Source: an uncultured Eggerthella sp. (GTDB lineage Bacteria > Actinomycetota > Coriobacteriia > Coriobacteriales > Eggerthellaceae). Taken from it: a stretch of 64,000 nucleotides of DNA. Shown piece after piece: positions 15,769-25,799 of the stretch. Positions within the stretch are counted from its first letter, which is position 1, and every line of letters starts with the position of its first letter. The notes beneath the pieces were generated by a model. It did no database searches. It was not told the DNA's origin and worked only from the letters and a program-made list of their open reading frames with translations. Location: contig CALLDI010000007.1 of the NCBI GenBank assembly GCA_937998355.1, positions 310,001 through 374,000 on the forward strand. The letters run 5' to 3'. Made by a program: the position numbers and the translations under genes.

Positions 15769-18258
15769 TCACTGACCCTCCTCATTCGAGTGCAATCCTA
15801 TCACAGCCTGGCCGTAGGAGACCGAAGCATCGTTAGGCGGCAGCTCTCGGTTGAGGGCAATGGTAAACCCGGTTCCCTGCAATTCACATAAAACACGCTC
15901 CATAAGGTAGCGGTTCATGAAAACTCCACCTGAAAGCGTGACGATGGCGATGTCGTAGAGCGCCCGAACGGTCTCGGCGAGCGTGAGGATGGCTGACGAG
16001 ACCGCCTCATGGAACCGACGCGCAATGGTCGGCTTTTCCACGCCTGCCTCAAGATCGTCGAGCAGCGCCTCGAACACGGGCGCGGGATCGAGCAAGAGCA
16101 CCGAGGTGTCCTGCGCCGTGCTCTGTTCGGTGGCGGTGTTCTTGAGCAGCCCGAACTGATAGCGCTCGAGCTGTTGCAGTTCATCGGCAAGATCGTCCGC
16201 GGAAGCGGCGCTCGCACGCGCCGCGCCCATCTGGACTGCCGCATTCGGTCCGAAGCCCTTCGCGATCTCGGCCTCGAGCAGGATCGCACCTTCGCCCTCG
16301 TAGCGCGGTTCGCTGCAGATGCCTAAGAGCGCGGAAGCCGCGTCGAAGAGCCTTCCCATCGAGGAGGTGAATGGCGTATTGATGCCTCCTTCGATCATCT
16401 TGTTCATGAGCTCGACCTCTTGCGCCTTGTCCTCGAAGAATCGCTGTACGAAGGGGTGATCGAGCAGGTCGAATGACCAAAGCACGCCGTACGCGCAACG
16501 GTCGGTATGATGGATCGCCTGCGTGCCTCCTGGTAGCGGGAAATAGGCGACGTTCGCGAAGCGCTCGAACGCGCTGAGGTTCGAGAGCAGCACTTCGCCA
16601 CCCCAGATCGCACCATCAACGCCATAGCCCGTGCCGTCGAAGGCGATACCGCAAACCGGGCCTTCGAGCTCGTTCTCTGCCATGGCGGCCACCACGTGCG
16701 CATGGTGGTGCTGCACTTCCACGCGCGGCAGATCCTGCGCGCGCGCCCACTTGCTGAGCACATATTCGGGGTGCAAGTCGCACGCGAGCTTCTCAGGAGC
16801 GAGATGGAAGAGCTTTTCGTAGAGATCCTTCGTCTCGAGCCACGTGTCGAACGAGGCCACATGCTCCATATCGCCCAAATGCTGCGAGACGAACGCCTCG
16901 TCCGCGCGCGTAATAGTGAAGGTGTTCTTGAGCTCGGAGCCGACCGCGAGCAATTGCGGCGCTTCTTCGCCCAGATCGTGCACGAGCGCTGGAAGTTTGA
17001 GCGGAGACGGAGCGAACCCACGTGCACGACGAATGACCTGCACGACGGGTTCGACATCGAGGGGTTCGAGCACGCGCACGACCGAATCGTCGAAACGCTC
17101 GACGATGGTACGGTTGTTCACCAGGAACGCATCCGCGATGCCTGCGAGCTTCTGGAACGCTTCATGCTCCTCGATGACGATAGGGTCGTCGTGAACGTTG
17201 CCTGATGTCATGACGAGCAGGCCCCCGAACGCGCGCGCGAGCAGATGTTGGAGGGGTGTTGCGGGAAGCATGATGCCCACCTCGGGAAGATCGTCCGCAA
17301 GACCGAGCGGCAGTTCGACGCCTGGCTTCTTGCGCAAGAGCACGATAGGACGTGCGCTCGACTCGAGCTGCTTGACCTCTGCGTCGCTCGCTTCTGCGTA
17401 TTCACGCGCCTGGTCGACCGAAGCCGCCATGACCGCGAACGCCTTGCCGTAGCGATGCTTGCGTTCGCGCAGGGTGGCGAGCGCAGTAGGGTTCAGCGCA
17501 TCGCATACGAGGTGATAGCCTCCCAGGCCCTTCACTGCCACGATCTTGCCCGCCTTCAGCAGAGCGACGCACGCGTCGATGAATTCGTCGGAATCGGCCG
17601 AGGTGAACGCCCACTCGACATCGTCCATCGTCAACGCTTCGACCTCGTTAGGGAGCATGCCTTCCACGTCGATCCACCCCAAACGCGGACCACAATCGAA
17701 GCACGCATTGGGCTGGGCATGGAAACGGCGATCCGTCGGGTCGTCGTATTCAGTTTGGCAGGGTTCATCCATGGTGAACTCCTTCATCGAGGTGTTAGCG
17801 CGATCGTAGGGCAGATCGTCGATGATGGTGAAGCGCGGGCCGCAGTTCGTACAGTTGATGAATGGGTAATGATAGCGACGATCGCTGGGGTCGAAGAGTT
17901 CGCGCACGCACGCATCGCAGGTAGCGAGGTCGGGCGAAACGAGCGTGGTCTGGTTCGCTTCTGCATCATCCGAAAAGCGGATCTCGAACGTATCGAAGCC
18001 CTCGACCGGCGCCTCGTGCAGCTCGAGTTCTTTCACGTTCGCCGCCTCGGGCGCATCCTCGACCAGCTTGATCGCGAACAGGTCGAGCGCCCGCTCGGTA
18101 CCCTCCACATGGATGGTCACGCCATCGATAGCGTTCAACACCCAGCCGGTCAGTCCGAATTCTTGGGCGCAACGATAGACAAAGGGTCGAAAGCCGACCC
18201 CTTGCACAACTCCTTTTACCTGTATGTCGAGCGCTTCGCGCTTCTCGTCATGTTCCAT
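15769..18258 (-). CDS. hypF: carbamoyltransferase HypF
   Basis: HypF makes the carbamoyl group that HypE turns into cyanide ligands. The 829-residue protein has an acylphosphatase-like domain (VQGVGFRPFVYR, about 14-29), two zinc-finger-like motifs (about 114-139 and 164-189), a YrdC-like domain (about 220-400) and a Kae1/carbamoyltransferase domain with HHHAH near 520 and FDGTGYGVDGAIWGGE. The first finger has Cys114, 117, 136 and 139; in the second the first Cys is replaced by Asp164 while Cys167, 186 and 189 remain. The gene follows the isomerase gene by five bases and leads into hypC. Confidence 0.96.
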   Translation of the reverse strand: MEHDEKREALDIQVKGVVQGVGFRPFVYRCAQEFGLTGWVLNAIDGVTIHVEGTERALDLFAIKLVEDAPEAANVKELELHEAPVEGFDTFEIRFSDDAEANQTTLVSPDLATCDACVRELFDPSDRRYHYPFINCTNCGPRFTIIDDLPYDRANTSMKEFTMDEPCQTEYDDPTDRRFHAQPNACFDCGPRLGWIDVEGMLPNEVEALTMDDVEWAFTSADSDEFIDACVALLKAGKIVAVKGLGGYHLVCDALNPTALATLRERKHRYGKAFAVMAASVDQAREYAEASDAEVKQLESSARPIVLLRKKPGVELPLGLADDLPEVGIMLPATPLQHLLARAFGGLLVMTSGNVHDDPIVIEEHEAFQKLAGIADAFLVNNRTIVERFDDSVVRVLEPLDVEPVVQVIRRARGFAPSPLKLPALVHDLGEEAPQLLAVGSELKNTFTITRADEAFVSQHLGDMEHVASFDTWLETKDLYEKLFHLAPEKLACDLHPEYVLSKWARAQDLPRVEVQHHHAHVVAAMAENELEGPVCGIAFDGTGYGVDGAIWGGEVLLSNLSAFERFANVAYFPLPGGTQAIHHTDRCAYGVLWSFDLLDHPFVQRFFEDKAQEVELMNKMIEGGINTPFTSSMGRLFDAASALLGICSEPRYEGEGAILLEAEIAKGFGPNAAVQMGAARASAASADDLADELQQLERYQFGLLKNTATEQSTAQDTSVLLLDPAPVFEALLDDLEAGVEKPTIARRFHEAVSSAILTLAETVRALYDIAIVTLSGGVFMNRYLMERVLCELQGTGFTIALNRELPPNDASVSYGQAVIGLHSNEEGQ

Positions 18259-18263
18259 TTACG

Positions 18264-19985
18264 TTACTCCGCAACTCGTTCGACCACGTGACGCAGGCCC
18301 TTCGAGAGCAGACGCAGCGTTACTGAGGAATTATCGGGCAGATGGATGTGCACGCAGCGTCTTCCGCGTGCCGACAGGATGGCGAAATCGCCCATAGCCT
18401 GCGCTTTTTCAAGTTCGCCGAGGCTTTGTGCCTTGGCGTTGTCGACCTCGATATCGCGCGGCTCGTTCGCGGAGAGGATGAGGAAGACGCCATTGTTCTG
18501 ACCACCCTTGTGCAGCTGACCGGTGGAATGCAGATAACGCGGTCCGATCTCCAAACACGACGGCACGCCATACTTTTCGGCGACGCAATGGCGGATCTCT
18601 TCGAGCGCTTCACGACGGCCCTCGCCCGTAAATGGCAAGAACGCATTGAGCGAGAAGTAATCGCCCGGCTCGATGCTACGACACAGCACGCTGAGCGCGC
18701 CCGCCACCGTTTCGTCGAGCAACTCTTCAGTGAGCGCTTCCGAAACGTAGACTTCGATCTCGCCGATCGGCACGCCCGCAAGCCCATTCTGCACGAAGCT
18801 GGGGGTCTCGCCGCCCTCTTTCAGAATACGCAGCACCTCGGTCTTCGCGACCTGAACGTCGGGCTGGTCGAACGGGCAGATCTTCATGAGATGACCCACC
18901 ATGGCGATGGCGTATTCCCACATGACGAAATGACCCGCAAGATCGATGACGTTCTCGACCTTGAAGGTGATCTTGGGGATGTCTTGGCTCAGGTATTCGA
19001 GCGACTGGAAGTAATTGACGCGCTCGTCCCAAAGGTCTGTCTTGGTCTCGTACACCACGACCGTGCGATCCTTGGCATCTTCGGAGAGCGTAAGCGAGTC
19101 GGTCTCGATGTTAGGAAGGATGCCTTCGCCTTCTTTGCCCAGGCTTTCCGCGACCAGCTGCTCGATCCACAAGCCCAGAACACGGCCGCGCTTGGGCGAG
19201 AGGAATGAGAATTTATTGCGTCCATCGAGGTAATTATCGTAGAGGAACGATGCGAGCACGAGCGCTGGATTGTCGATGCTGTCGGTGCTGCAGAGCGCTT
19301 CTGCCTGTGCAGCGCTCTTCATGAGCGCGTTGAGATTGATGCCCGCCAGCGCCGCCGGCAGCAGGCCGAACACGGAGAGCGCCGAATAACGGCCGCCTAC
19401 GCTCGGTTCGCCAGAGAAGACGCGCAGCCAACCTTCTTCCTTGGCGCGCTTCTCAAGATCGGAGCCGGGATCGGTGATGGCCACGAGGTGGTTGTAGACC
19501 TCCTCTTCCGAAAGCTGCTCGCGCATGATGTCGAGCACCGCTTGCATGATGGTATGCGGTTCGATGGTTCCACCCGACTTGGAAGAATGGATGATGAGCG
19601 TGGTGCGCGGATCGCATTCCGACATGATGGCGCGCACGCGCACGGGCGAGACCGAGTCGATGGTCTTGAACGAAATGAGCGACGAGTCCGCCTTGTTGTA
19701 CTTCGTCATGGTCATGGGAGCCTGGGTCGAGCCACCCTGGCCGACCAGCACGACCGTCTTGAGACCCCGCGCGATGAGCGCGTCGGCGAAATTCTGGATC
19801 TCCATAAGGGGCAGCGGGGGTTCGCTGGCCAGCGTGGTCCAACCCATGAAATCGCGCGCGAACAGCTGCGCGTTCTCGGAAAAATCGTAGAGCTTGCTGT
19901 CCTTGTCGCGCACACGACTTGCTGCTCTGTTATCGATGAGCACCTGAGCGGAGGCGCCTGGTGCTTCTGCTTCGAAATTGATCAT
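18264..19985 (-). CDS. pgi: glucose-6-phosphate isomerase (SIS-domain, Tal-Pgi type)
   Basis: The 573-residue protein carries two SIS-type sugar-isomerase halves. Visible marks are VVLVGQGGSTQAP (about 77-90), the phosphate-binding HSSKSGGTIEPHTIM (about 153-168), SVGGRYSALSVFGLLPAALAG (about 215-235), and GQLHKGGQNNGVFLIL near 490, matching the isomerase half of actinobacterial transaldolase-isomerase fusions, here without a transaldolase part. It should interconvert glucose-6-P and fructose-6-P. It sits directly upstream of hypF, five bases apart, an unusual neighbour for hydrogenase maturation genes. Confidence 0.88.
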   Translation of the reverse strand: MINFEAEAPGASAQVLIDNRAASRVRDKDSKLYDFSENAQLFARDFMGWTTLASEPPLPLMEIQNFADALIARGLKTVVLVGQGGSTQAPMTMTKYNKADSSLISFKTIDSVSPVRVRAIMSECDPRTTLIIHSSKSGGTIEPHTIMQAVLDIMREQLSEEEVYNHLVAITDPGSDLEKRAKEEGWLRVFSGEPSVGGRYSALSVFGLLPAALAGINLNALMKSAAQAEALCSTDSIDNPALVLASFLYDNYLDGRNKFSFLSPKRGRVLGLWIEQLVAESLGKEGEGILPNIETDSLTLSEDAKDRTVVVYETKTDLWDERVNYFQSLEYLSQDIPKITFKVENVIDLAGHFVMWEYAIAMVGHLMKICPFDQPDVQVAKTEVLRILKEGGETPSFVQNGLAGVPIGEIEVYVSEALTEELLDETVAGALSVLCRSIEPGDYFSLNAFLPFTGEGRREALEEIRHCVAEKYGVPSCLEIGPRYLHSTGQLHKGGQNNGVFLILSANEPRDIEVDNAKAQSLGELEKAQAMGDFAILSARGRRCVHIHLPDNSSVTLRLLSKGLRHVVERVAE

Positions 19986-20045
19986 ACGTTCCTACTTCGA
20001 TTAACGTTGAGTTCGTACCATTTTACCGAAGAGCGCACGGCGATG

Positions 20046-20867
20046 CTACGCGATGGCCTCCACGATGCTCTTCAGCCACGAAGAATCCACCTGATCGACC
20101 TGGCCTGCATCACAGCACGCTGCGATGGCGGGGTCGGTCGGGATCTGCGCGGTGGCAGCGATGTCGTATTCCTGTGCCAAGATATCCACCTGACTTTCGC
20201 CGAAGATGAAATGCTTCTCGTTGCAGTTGGGGCACACGAAATAGGCCATGTTCTCGACGAGGCCCACCACGGGGATGTCGAGCGAGCCTGCCATCTTGAC
20301 CGCTTTCGCCACGATCATGCCCACCAATTCCTGTGGAGAGGTGACCACCACGATGCCATCGACTGGCAGCGACTGGAAGACCGTGAGGGGCACGTCACCC
20401 GTTCCCGGAGGCATGTCGACGAACAGGTAGTCGATATCGCCCCACGCCACCTCGCTCCAGAACTGTCTGACCACGCCCGCGATCATAGGGCCACGCCAGA
20501 TGACCGGATCGGTCACATCGTCCAAGAGCAGATTGGTCGAGACCACCTTCGTGCCGTCCGCAGCGACCGAAGGAAGCAAGCCATCGGGGCTGCCCACCGC
20601 TTTGCCTTCGATACCGAACATGCGCGGAATGGAAGGGCCTGTTATGTCCGCATCAAGAATGCCGACGCGCTTGCCTTGCTTGGCGAGCGCTGCTGCGAGC
20701 AGCGAGGTGACGAGCGACTTGCCCACGCCCCCCTTGCCCGACACGATGCCGATCACCTTCTTGATGTTCGAGGCTGGATTAGGAGCAGCGAGCATGCTCT
20801 GCGGCTCACGTCGTTCTCCGCAGGACTGCCCGCACGTCTTGCAATCATCGTTACAGGATTCACTCAT
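20046..20867 (-). CDS. Mrp/NBP35-family iron-sulfur carrier ATPase
   Basis: The 273-residue P-loop protein has an N-terminal Cys cluster (CNDDCKTCGQSCGE, about 5-17), a deviant Walker A GKGGVGKS (about 44-51), DADITGPSIPRMFG, VDMPPGTGD and a C-terminal CPNCNEKH (CxxC) that binds a bridging Fe-S cluster in Mrp/NBP35 dimers. It probably transfers Fe-S clusters to apoproteins in the cytoplasm. The N-terminal cysteines make it NBP35-like rather than plain Mrp. Start supported by GAAGGAAG. Confidence 0.93.
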   Translation of the reverse strand: MSESCNDDCKTCGQSCGERREPQSMLAAPNPASNIKKVIGIVSGKGGVGKSLVTSLLAAALAKQGKRVGILDADITGPSIPRMFGIEGKAVGSPDGLLPSVAADGTKVVSTNLLLDDVTDPVIWRGPMIAGVVRQFWSEVAWGDIDYLFVDMPPGTGDVPLTVFQSLPVDGIVVVTSPQELVGMIVAKAVKMAGSLDIPVVGLVENMAYFVCPNCNEKHFIFGESQVDILAQEYDIAATAQIPTDPAIAACCDAGQVDQVDSSWLKSIVEAIA

Positions 20868-20984
20868 GATGCTTCCTTCATTCGCTTATCTCAAGCCATT
20901 GTCCCCTATTTCGAAGGAAATGCAACTGCTCGATCAGGATGAACGAATCACCTGGTCACCACCAGTGGGCAAGCGTTCATCACG

Positions 20985-21028
20985 CCACAGAACCCCACCA
21001 GCCGCGAAGGGCCGACGGGGTTCCGTGG
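20985..21028 (-). terminator. long hairpin downstream of the surface-protein operon
   Basis: CCACAGAACCCC and GGGGTTCCGTGG form a 12-bp stem with one mismatch about 40 bases past the stop of the 1571-residue surface protein. There is no U-tract, so it could end transcription weakly or protect the 3' end. Nothing else is seen in 20868-21068. Confidence 0.5.
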
Positions 21029-21068
21029 GAGGGGGTCTCGCTCAAGGCCGTTTCAGCGGCCGCTTTCA

Positions 21069-24000
21069 TCAACGCCTCGTGACCACGTCCTTGTCCTTGC
21101 GAGCACGACGGGTCGCCATCACTAACACGAGCAGTCCGATGATCGCTAACGCTGCGATGCCTGCGATCTTCAAGAAATCGCCCGTCTTCGCCAGGAAGCT
21201 TCCCTCGTCGTCGGTTGTTTCGCGGTATTCGGTCACGACCTGTTCGCCGTCGAGCATTGTGTCGTAGAGCGTGATGGTCGAATCTTGGATCTCGGCGTTA
21301 CCATTGCTGGTTCCCGAGAGGACCTTCACGCCGCCGTACTGGTCGATCGTGAACTCAACGTCGCCAGCCTTAGCATAGCCTTCGGGCGCTGCATTCTCGC
21401 GCAGGATGTACGTGGTATCCACGTTCAGCTTGCCTTCCAAGCGTTCGCTCGCTTTGCCCGAGGTCCAGCGGTTCACTTCCTTGCCAGTGCTCTTCTCGAT
21501 GATCGAGAGGTCGGCACCTTCCACCCACTCGTGCGTGCGCGTATCGAGCTTGGCGAACTCTACGAGCGTCGCCTCATCATGAACGCCACCATCGCGCGTG
21601 AAGGTGAAGAGCAGATCGCCGTCATCCGAACGCGGACCTTCTGGGGCTTGCTCATCGAGCGCGATGGGCTCACCCTCGCCTTCTGCCATCGCACTGAGCG
21701 CGACCGGTTCAGCTACAGCTTCAGCACTGCCCAACTCCATCTTGCTCTCGGTGTAGTGCATCGCGTAGCCATTCGGCGCCGTGCTGTCCTTTACTAGGTA
21801 GAAGTAGGAGCTGCGGAATTCGCTGACCGTATGACCCGCTGGTGCGAGACGCTCCTTGAAGTAGTAGAGCGTGCCTTCGGTCAGGCTCACGTCTTCGAAC
21901 GTGATCCACCCATCGGCATCGGAGACCGCTTCTTTCAAGAAGATGTCCGCCTGGTCGCCGTTGTTCACGGCATAGAGGCCATAGGTCGCGCCCTCGAGAC
22001 CCTGCTCGCGATCGAGATCGCTGGTCTTGCGCACCTGCAAGTCCATGCCCTTCGCATAGTTGGTCATGGTCGGGTGCCACTGCGGATCCTCGGATTCGGC
22101 GTAACGGATGTTCTCGCCGTTCTCCACGTGTCCATAGTACATATCGGTGCACTCCAGCTGACCCTGCGCATCGCGCTCGATCACCGTGGTGAACGTGATG
22201 ATCTGCTGAGAGTATTCCACCGAAGGATCGGTGGCGTCATTCGCCTCGACCACACGGTAGTAATACGTGCCTGGCGCCGTGTAGGCAAGACAACTCGGAT
22301 TCTCCCAGTCGCCGCTCACGTTGTTCGCCTTGTCGAAGTCGACCATGCCGTAACGGTCGTTGCCGGTCTCAGAGATGGTCGGACCTTGCGTGTTCGACCA
22401 ATCCACCGTGCCATCAGCGTTCGGCGTGAGTTCGATCAGTTTGAAATTGAACTCGCCTTCCATGAGGGAGCGGCCTTCCAGGTTCTTGATGATCTTCGGG
22501 TCGACGAAGCACTCCTGGTCGATCGGCTCATCGGAGGCTGCGTTTATCGCGTAGCCGTACAGGCTCATGGTTTGCATGCTGTTATCGAAGTTCGCGAACT
22601 CGATGGTTGGCAGTTTGCCGTCCACTTCATCGAGTTTCGTCAGTTCGAGCGTTTGGGTCGAACCGAACAGACCTGGCGTTTCCGTGATGCCTTCTGCGTA
22701 GTACATCTCGGTCACCCTTGGGACGAGGCTCATGCCATCGGCGGCATAGTCGACCGCGATGCGTATCACGTAGATGCGCTGATCGGTCGAGGTGTCTTCG
22801 GCCTCATCTTCCGAGATCATGAACCAGTAGTCGTCGCCCGTCTTGGTGAAGGTGATGCCTTCGAACTCGACCTTGGCAGCGGAGTTGTTCTCGTCGAATG
22901 CGCCATTCGTCGTGTGATATGCGACTATGTCTCGAGGAGAGTCGTTCAGGTTCACCACGCCATCTTCAGGCGCGAGGATGTTGACCATCGTGAAGCCGAA
23001 TTTGCCCGCTGCATTCGCGGTGTCGCCATAGAGGAACTTCGTTGCCTCCAGATCGAACGACCCTTCGGGGTGATAGACGTTCGTGAACGTAGCACCATTC
23101 GGCTTCTCGAAGTCGCCCTTACCGTCTGCTGGCTCGGTCTCCTTCAAGTATTCGATCGCCGTTACGCTCGAGGTGTACACATCAAGCCGGGTCGGCGTGA
23201 GTGTGTCGGGGTCCTTCATGCGTTCGGACTTCTCGGTCTTCACCGTTACCGAGACCTTATGCCATACCGTCTCGTAATCGATCGCAGGGTGTCGATCGCT
23301 TTCAGCCACCGACTCCTTCACGAAGAATGTGTAGGTCTGCACTCCTTCTTTCTCGGGACGATACTGGGTCGCATCGACCTTGCCCTCGGTATTGCCGAGC
23401 TCGATCGGATTCTCTTCCGTGCTGTCAGCAAATTGGAAGACTACCTTGCCCGAACCATCATTGGTCGTGGATGTGAGCAGGTTTTCCGTGTCGGGAACGC
23501 TCCGTTCGGCACCGTCTATCATCTCGGTCTTCGCACCATACAACTCGAAGGTGAACGCGCTATCGATGCCCATGCTCGCGAGCTTGTCCGCATCGATCTC
23601 GAAGAGGTTCTGGTCGTTCAAGCTCTTGAACGACTTGGTGAACTCGAGATTCCAAGGCGTGGTGACGAATTCTTCCCCACTGCCAGGGTTCACCTTGTTC
23701 GTGAAGATAACACCCTTATCCTCGTCGAGCACATATCCGTTTCCATCCTCTTTTTGAACGTAATGCTTCACGCTATCGACTTCAGCGTTGATGGTCGTGA
23801 TCTTCCATGGGATCTGCGGGTTTGAACTGCCACTATCATCCTTGCTTGAAGTGGTCTCGACGCGACTCACCGTGACCTCGATCTTACGCTTCGCAGTGTC
23901 ATAGGAAACATAAGGATCAGCCGGGTCAGGAACGATCTCCTTCACATAGAAGGTATAGGTCTTCTGCTTCTCTTTCGCTGAAGGCATGTAACCCTTCAGC

Positions 24001-25784
24001 GTGAACTTCACTTTGCCGTTCGCATCGTTGGTGGCAGTAAGCGCCTTGCCGTCGACCTTGACCGGCTGGGTGCATGCTTCATCGGTGTAGATGCCGAACG
24101 TGAACTTGCCTGCGGTGAGACCAGAGGCACCATCGAGCTTCTTGAAGTCCTTCTCGAACTCGACGCTCCAATCATCGATCGTCTTGCTCTCGTTCGGAAC
24201 GCTACCGATAGAGAGCACGCCGTTGCTGCCAATACCACCACCGTGCGTGGCGCTCTCATTACCCTGGATCACCACATCGAATGCGTCCGAATTCATCGCT
24301 TTCACTGGAGTGCCAGCCGTCAAACCGAGCGAAGCATCGACCACTGCGAGCGATCCGCCCTCCTCGATGGTAACGTCACGCATAACGCTCTTATCTTTGT
24401 AAGCAAGGCGGCCCGTCCACGAATACCCTTCGTTGGTCAGGAAGTTCTGCGCACCGATCACGCTGGCATAGGTGCAGTAGAAATCTTGCGCCTTGTCCTT
24501 AGTGAAGCCTTTGTCATACTGGAATGCGACGATATCGCCGTTTCCGTTAGAGTTGTGCCAGAGCGCATCGTTACCTTTATCGCCCGACACCTTCAAACTC
24601 GCAGTGCCGTCTGCGGTGTTGCCGTATATCGCGATAGCATTGTTGTTGTTGCCGATCGGCCCAATGCCCGTCTTCGCGTGCGGACAGCCCGATATAGCGC
24701 CACCAAGGCCACTGGCGTGGTTGCCCGTTATCAGCACTTTATTGTTTCCAAAGCTTAGCGACCCTTTAGACTCGATGAAGATACCTCCACCGCCCCAGTC
24801 GGTCGTAGTAGCGGTCGTGTTGTTGACGATCTTAGCTTTATTGATGGTCGCGGTGCCTGCTATCGCGATTCCGCCTGCCTCATGGGCACGTAGGTCGCCC
24901 GATTCGGATGTACGTGCCTTTGCGTGATTGTTCTGGATCAAGCCATTGTTCATGGTGAAGGAGCACTTGCGATCGATATAGATCGCACCGCCGCCTTGAG
25001 CATGATTGCCTTCGATCTTGACATTGTTGATAACGAGAGTCGCAACATCATTCTCATTCGTGCCACGCTTTACCAGGATCGCTCCGCCAGCTCGCGACTG
25101 GTTACCGATGACCTGTTCTGCCGTGAGCGCACTGCCGGAACCGCCCGTGATGGTAAGACAGTTCTCGCCCGCTTTTCCGGCAGCGGAATCGCCCACCACA
25201 AGTTTCGCTTTGTTGCCGGTCACGACGATGACGCTACGATCTCCTTTGCCCGTAAGAGAACCCGTGCCCTTCAAGTTCAAGGTCGTCTTCGCAGGCACAT
25301 CGATGTTGCCCTTCACGTTGCCATTGATGGTGAGCGTATAGTTGTTGCTCGCGTTCCCTGCGAGCGCTACCGTTATGGCGCCGTTGCCCGTAACGGTCGC
25401 GCTCTTAGCGTTTTCGAACGTGACGCTCGCACCGTTGGTCGCAGTGACCCAGGTTGGATCCGCAGCAGGCGCGATAGCCGCAGCTGCAGCAGCCGCCTCT
25501 GCACCATTCGGGTCTTCGCTCTGCTCAGAACCATCCGTCACGTCTTCGTCGGAAGTTGTAGGGTCGCCCTCAAGAGCATCATCAGCAGCATCCTCGTTCG
25601 CTTTCTCGCTCGCTGCGAGCATCTCGGGGATCGTCTGTTCCTGATGAGAGACGATCGGTTTCTCGATCTCGCTATCTTCGCCATAGGCGTTGCTCATGAT
25701 CGGGAAGAGCGAGACCGCCAGCACGAACGCGACGAATGCGCTGAACCAACGCTTGGTTTTCTTGTTTGAAAGTATCTTGGTCAT
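21069..25784 (-). CDS. LAKTG-anchored surface protein with beta-helix, pilin-like and SpaA-type domains
   Basis: The 1571-residue precursor has a signal peptide (about 1-34), an Ala/Asp/Glu linker, a repetitive Asn/Gly-rich region (about 110-480) resembling a right-handed beta-helix, then four Spy0128/FctA-like isopeptide pilin repeats starting near residues 541, 710, 915 and 1085 (recurring WSVEFEKDFKKL, WNLEFTKSFKSL, and closing strands such as VIFTNKV), followed by SpaA/Cna-B-like domains (GLEGATYGLYAV and later EGADLSIIEKSTGK). It ends with a sorting signal LAKTG (1531-1535), a hydrophobic helix and a basic tail, so a sortase should attach it to the wall. No sortase gene is in the window. 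It follows the 25800 gene by 15 bases with GGGGAGGTGA upstream. Confidence 0.9.
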   Translation of the reverse strand: MTKILSNKKTKRWFSAFVAFVLAVSLFPIMSNAYGEDSEIEKPIVSHQEQTIPEMLAASEKANEDAADDALEGDPTTSDEDVTDGSEQSEDPNGAEAAAAAAAIAPAADPTWVTATNGASVTFENAKSATVTGNGAITVALAGNASNNYTLTINGNVKGNIDVPAKTTLNLKGTGSLTGKGDRSVIVVTGNKAKLVVGDSAAGKAGENCLTITGGSGSALTAEQVIGNQSRAGGAILVKRGTNENDVATLVINNVKIEGNHAQGGGAIYIDRKCSFTMNNGLIQNNHAKARTSESGDLRAHEAGGIAIAGTATINKAKIVNNTTATTTDWGGGGIFIESKGSLSFGNNKVLITGNHASGLGGAISGCPHAKTGIGPIGNNNNAIAIYGNTADGTASLKVSGDKGNDALWHNSNGNGDIVAFQYDKGFTKDKAQDFYCTYASVIGAQNFLTNEGYSWTGRLAYKDKSVMRDVTIEEGGSLAVVDASLGLTAGTPVKAMNSDAFDVVIQGNESATHGGGIGSNGVLSIGSVPNESKTIDDWSVEFEKDFKKLDGASGLTAGKFTFGIYTDEACTQPVKVDGKALTATNDANGKVKFTLKGYMPSAKEKQKTYTFYVKEIVPDPADPYVSYDTAKRKIEVTVSRVETTSSKDDSGSSNPQIPWKITTINAEVDSVKHYVQKEDGNGYVLDEDKGVIFTNKVNPGSGEEFVTTPWNLEFTKSFKSLNDQNLFEIDADKLASMGIDSAFTFELYGAKTEMIDGAERSVPDTENLLTSTTNDGSGKVVFQFADSTEENPIELGNTEGKVDATQYRPEKEGVQTYTFFVKESVAESDRHPAIDYETVWHKVSVTVKTEKSERMKDPDTLTPTRLDVYTSSVTAIEYLKETEPADGKGDFEKPNGATFTNVYHPEGSFDLEATKFLYGDTANAAGKFGFTMVNILAPEDGVVNLNDSPRDIVAYHTTNGAFDENNSAAKVEFEGITFTKTGDDYWFMISEDEAEDTSTDQRIYVIRIAVDYAADGMSLVPRVTEMYYAEGITETPGLFGSTQTLELTKLDEVDGKLPTIEFANFDNSMQTMSLYGYAINAASDEPIDQECFVDPKIIKNLEGRSLMEGEFNFKLIELTPNADGTVDWSNTQGPTISETGNDRYGMVDFDKANNVSGDWENPSCLAYTAPGTYYYRVVEANDATDPSVEYSQQIITFTTVIERDAQGQLECTDMYYGHVENGENIRYAESEDPQWHPTMTNYAKGMDLQVRKTSDLDREQGLEGATYGLYAVNNGDQADIFLKEAVSDADGWITFEDVSLTEGTLYYFKERLAPAGHTVSEFRSSYFYLVKDSTAPNGYAMHYTESKMELGSAEAVAEPVALSAMAEGEGEPIALDEQAPEGPRSDDGDLLFTFTRDGGVHDEATLVEFAKLDTRTHEWVEGADLSIIEKSTGKEVNRWTSGKASERLEGKLNVDTTYILRENAAPEGYAKAGDVEFTIDQYGGVKVLSGTSNGNAEIQDSTITLYDTMLDGEQVVTEYRETTDDEGSFLAKTGDFLKIAGIAALAIIGLLVLVMATRRARKDKDVVTRR

Positions 25785-25799
25785 GTTAGTTCACCTCCC

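Noticed and set aside
21831..23825. A 664-codon plus-strand open frame
   Set aside because: It is antisense to the pilin-like repeats of the surface protein and shows no family motif or ribosome-binding site.
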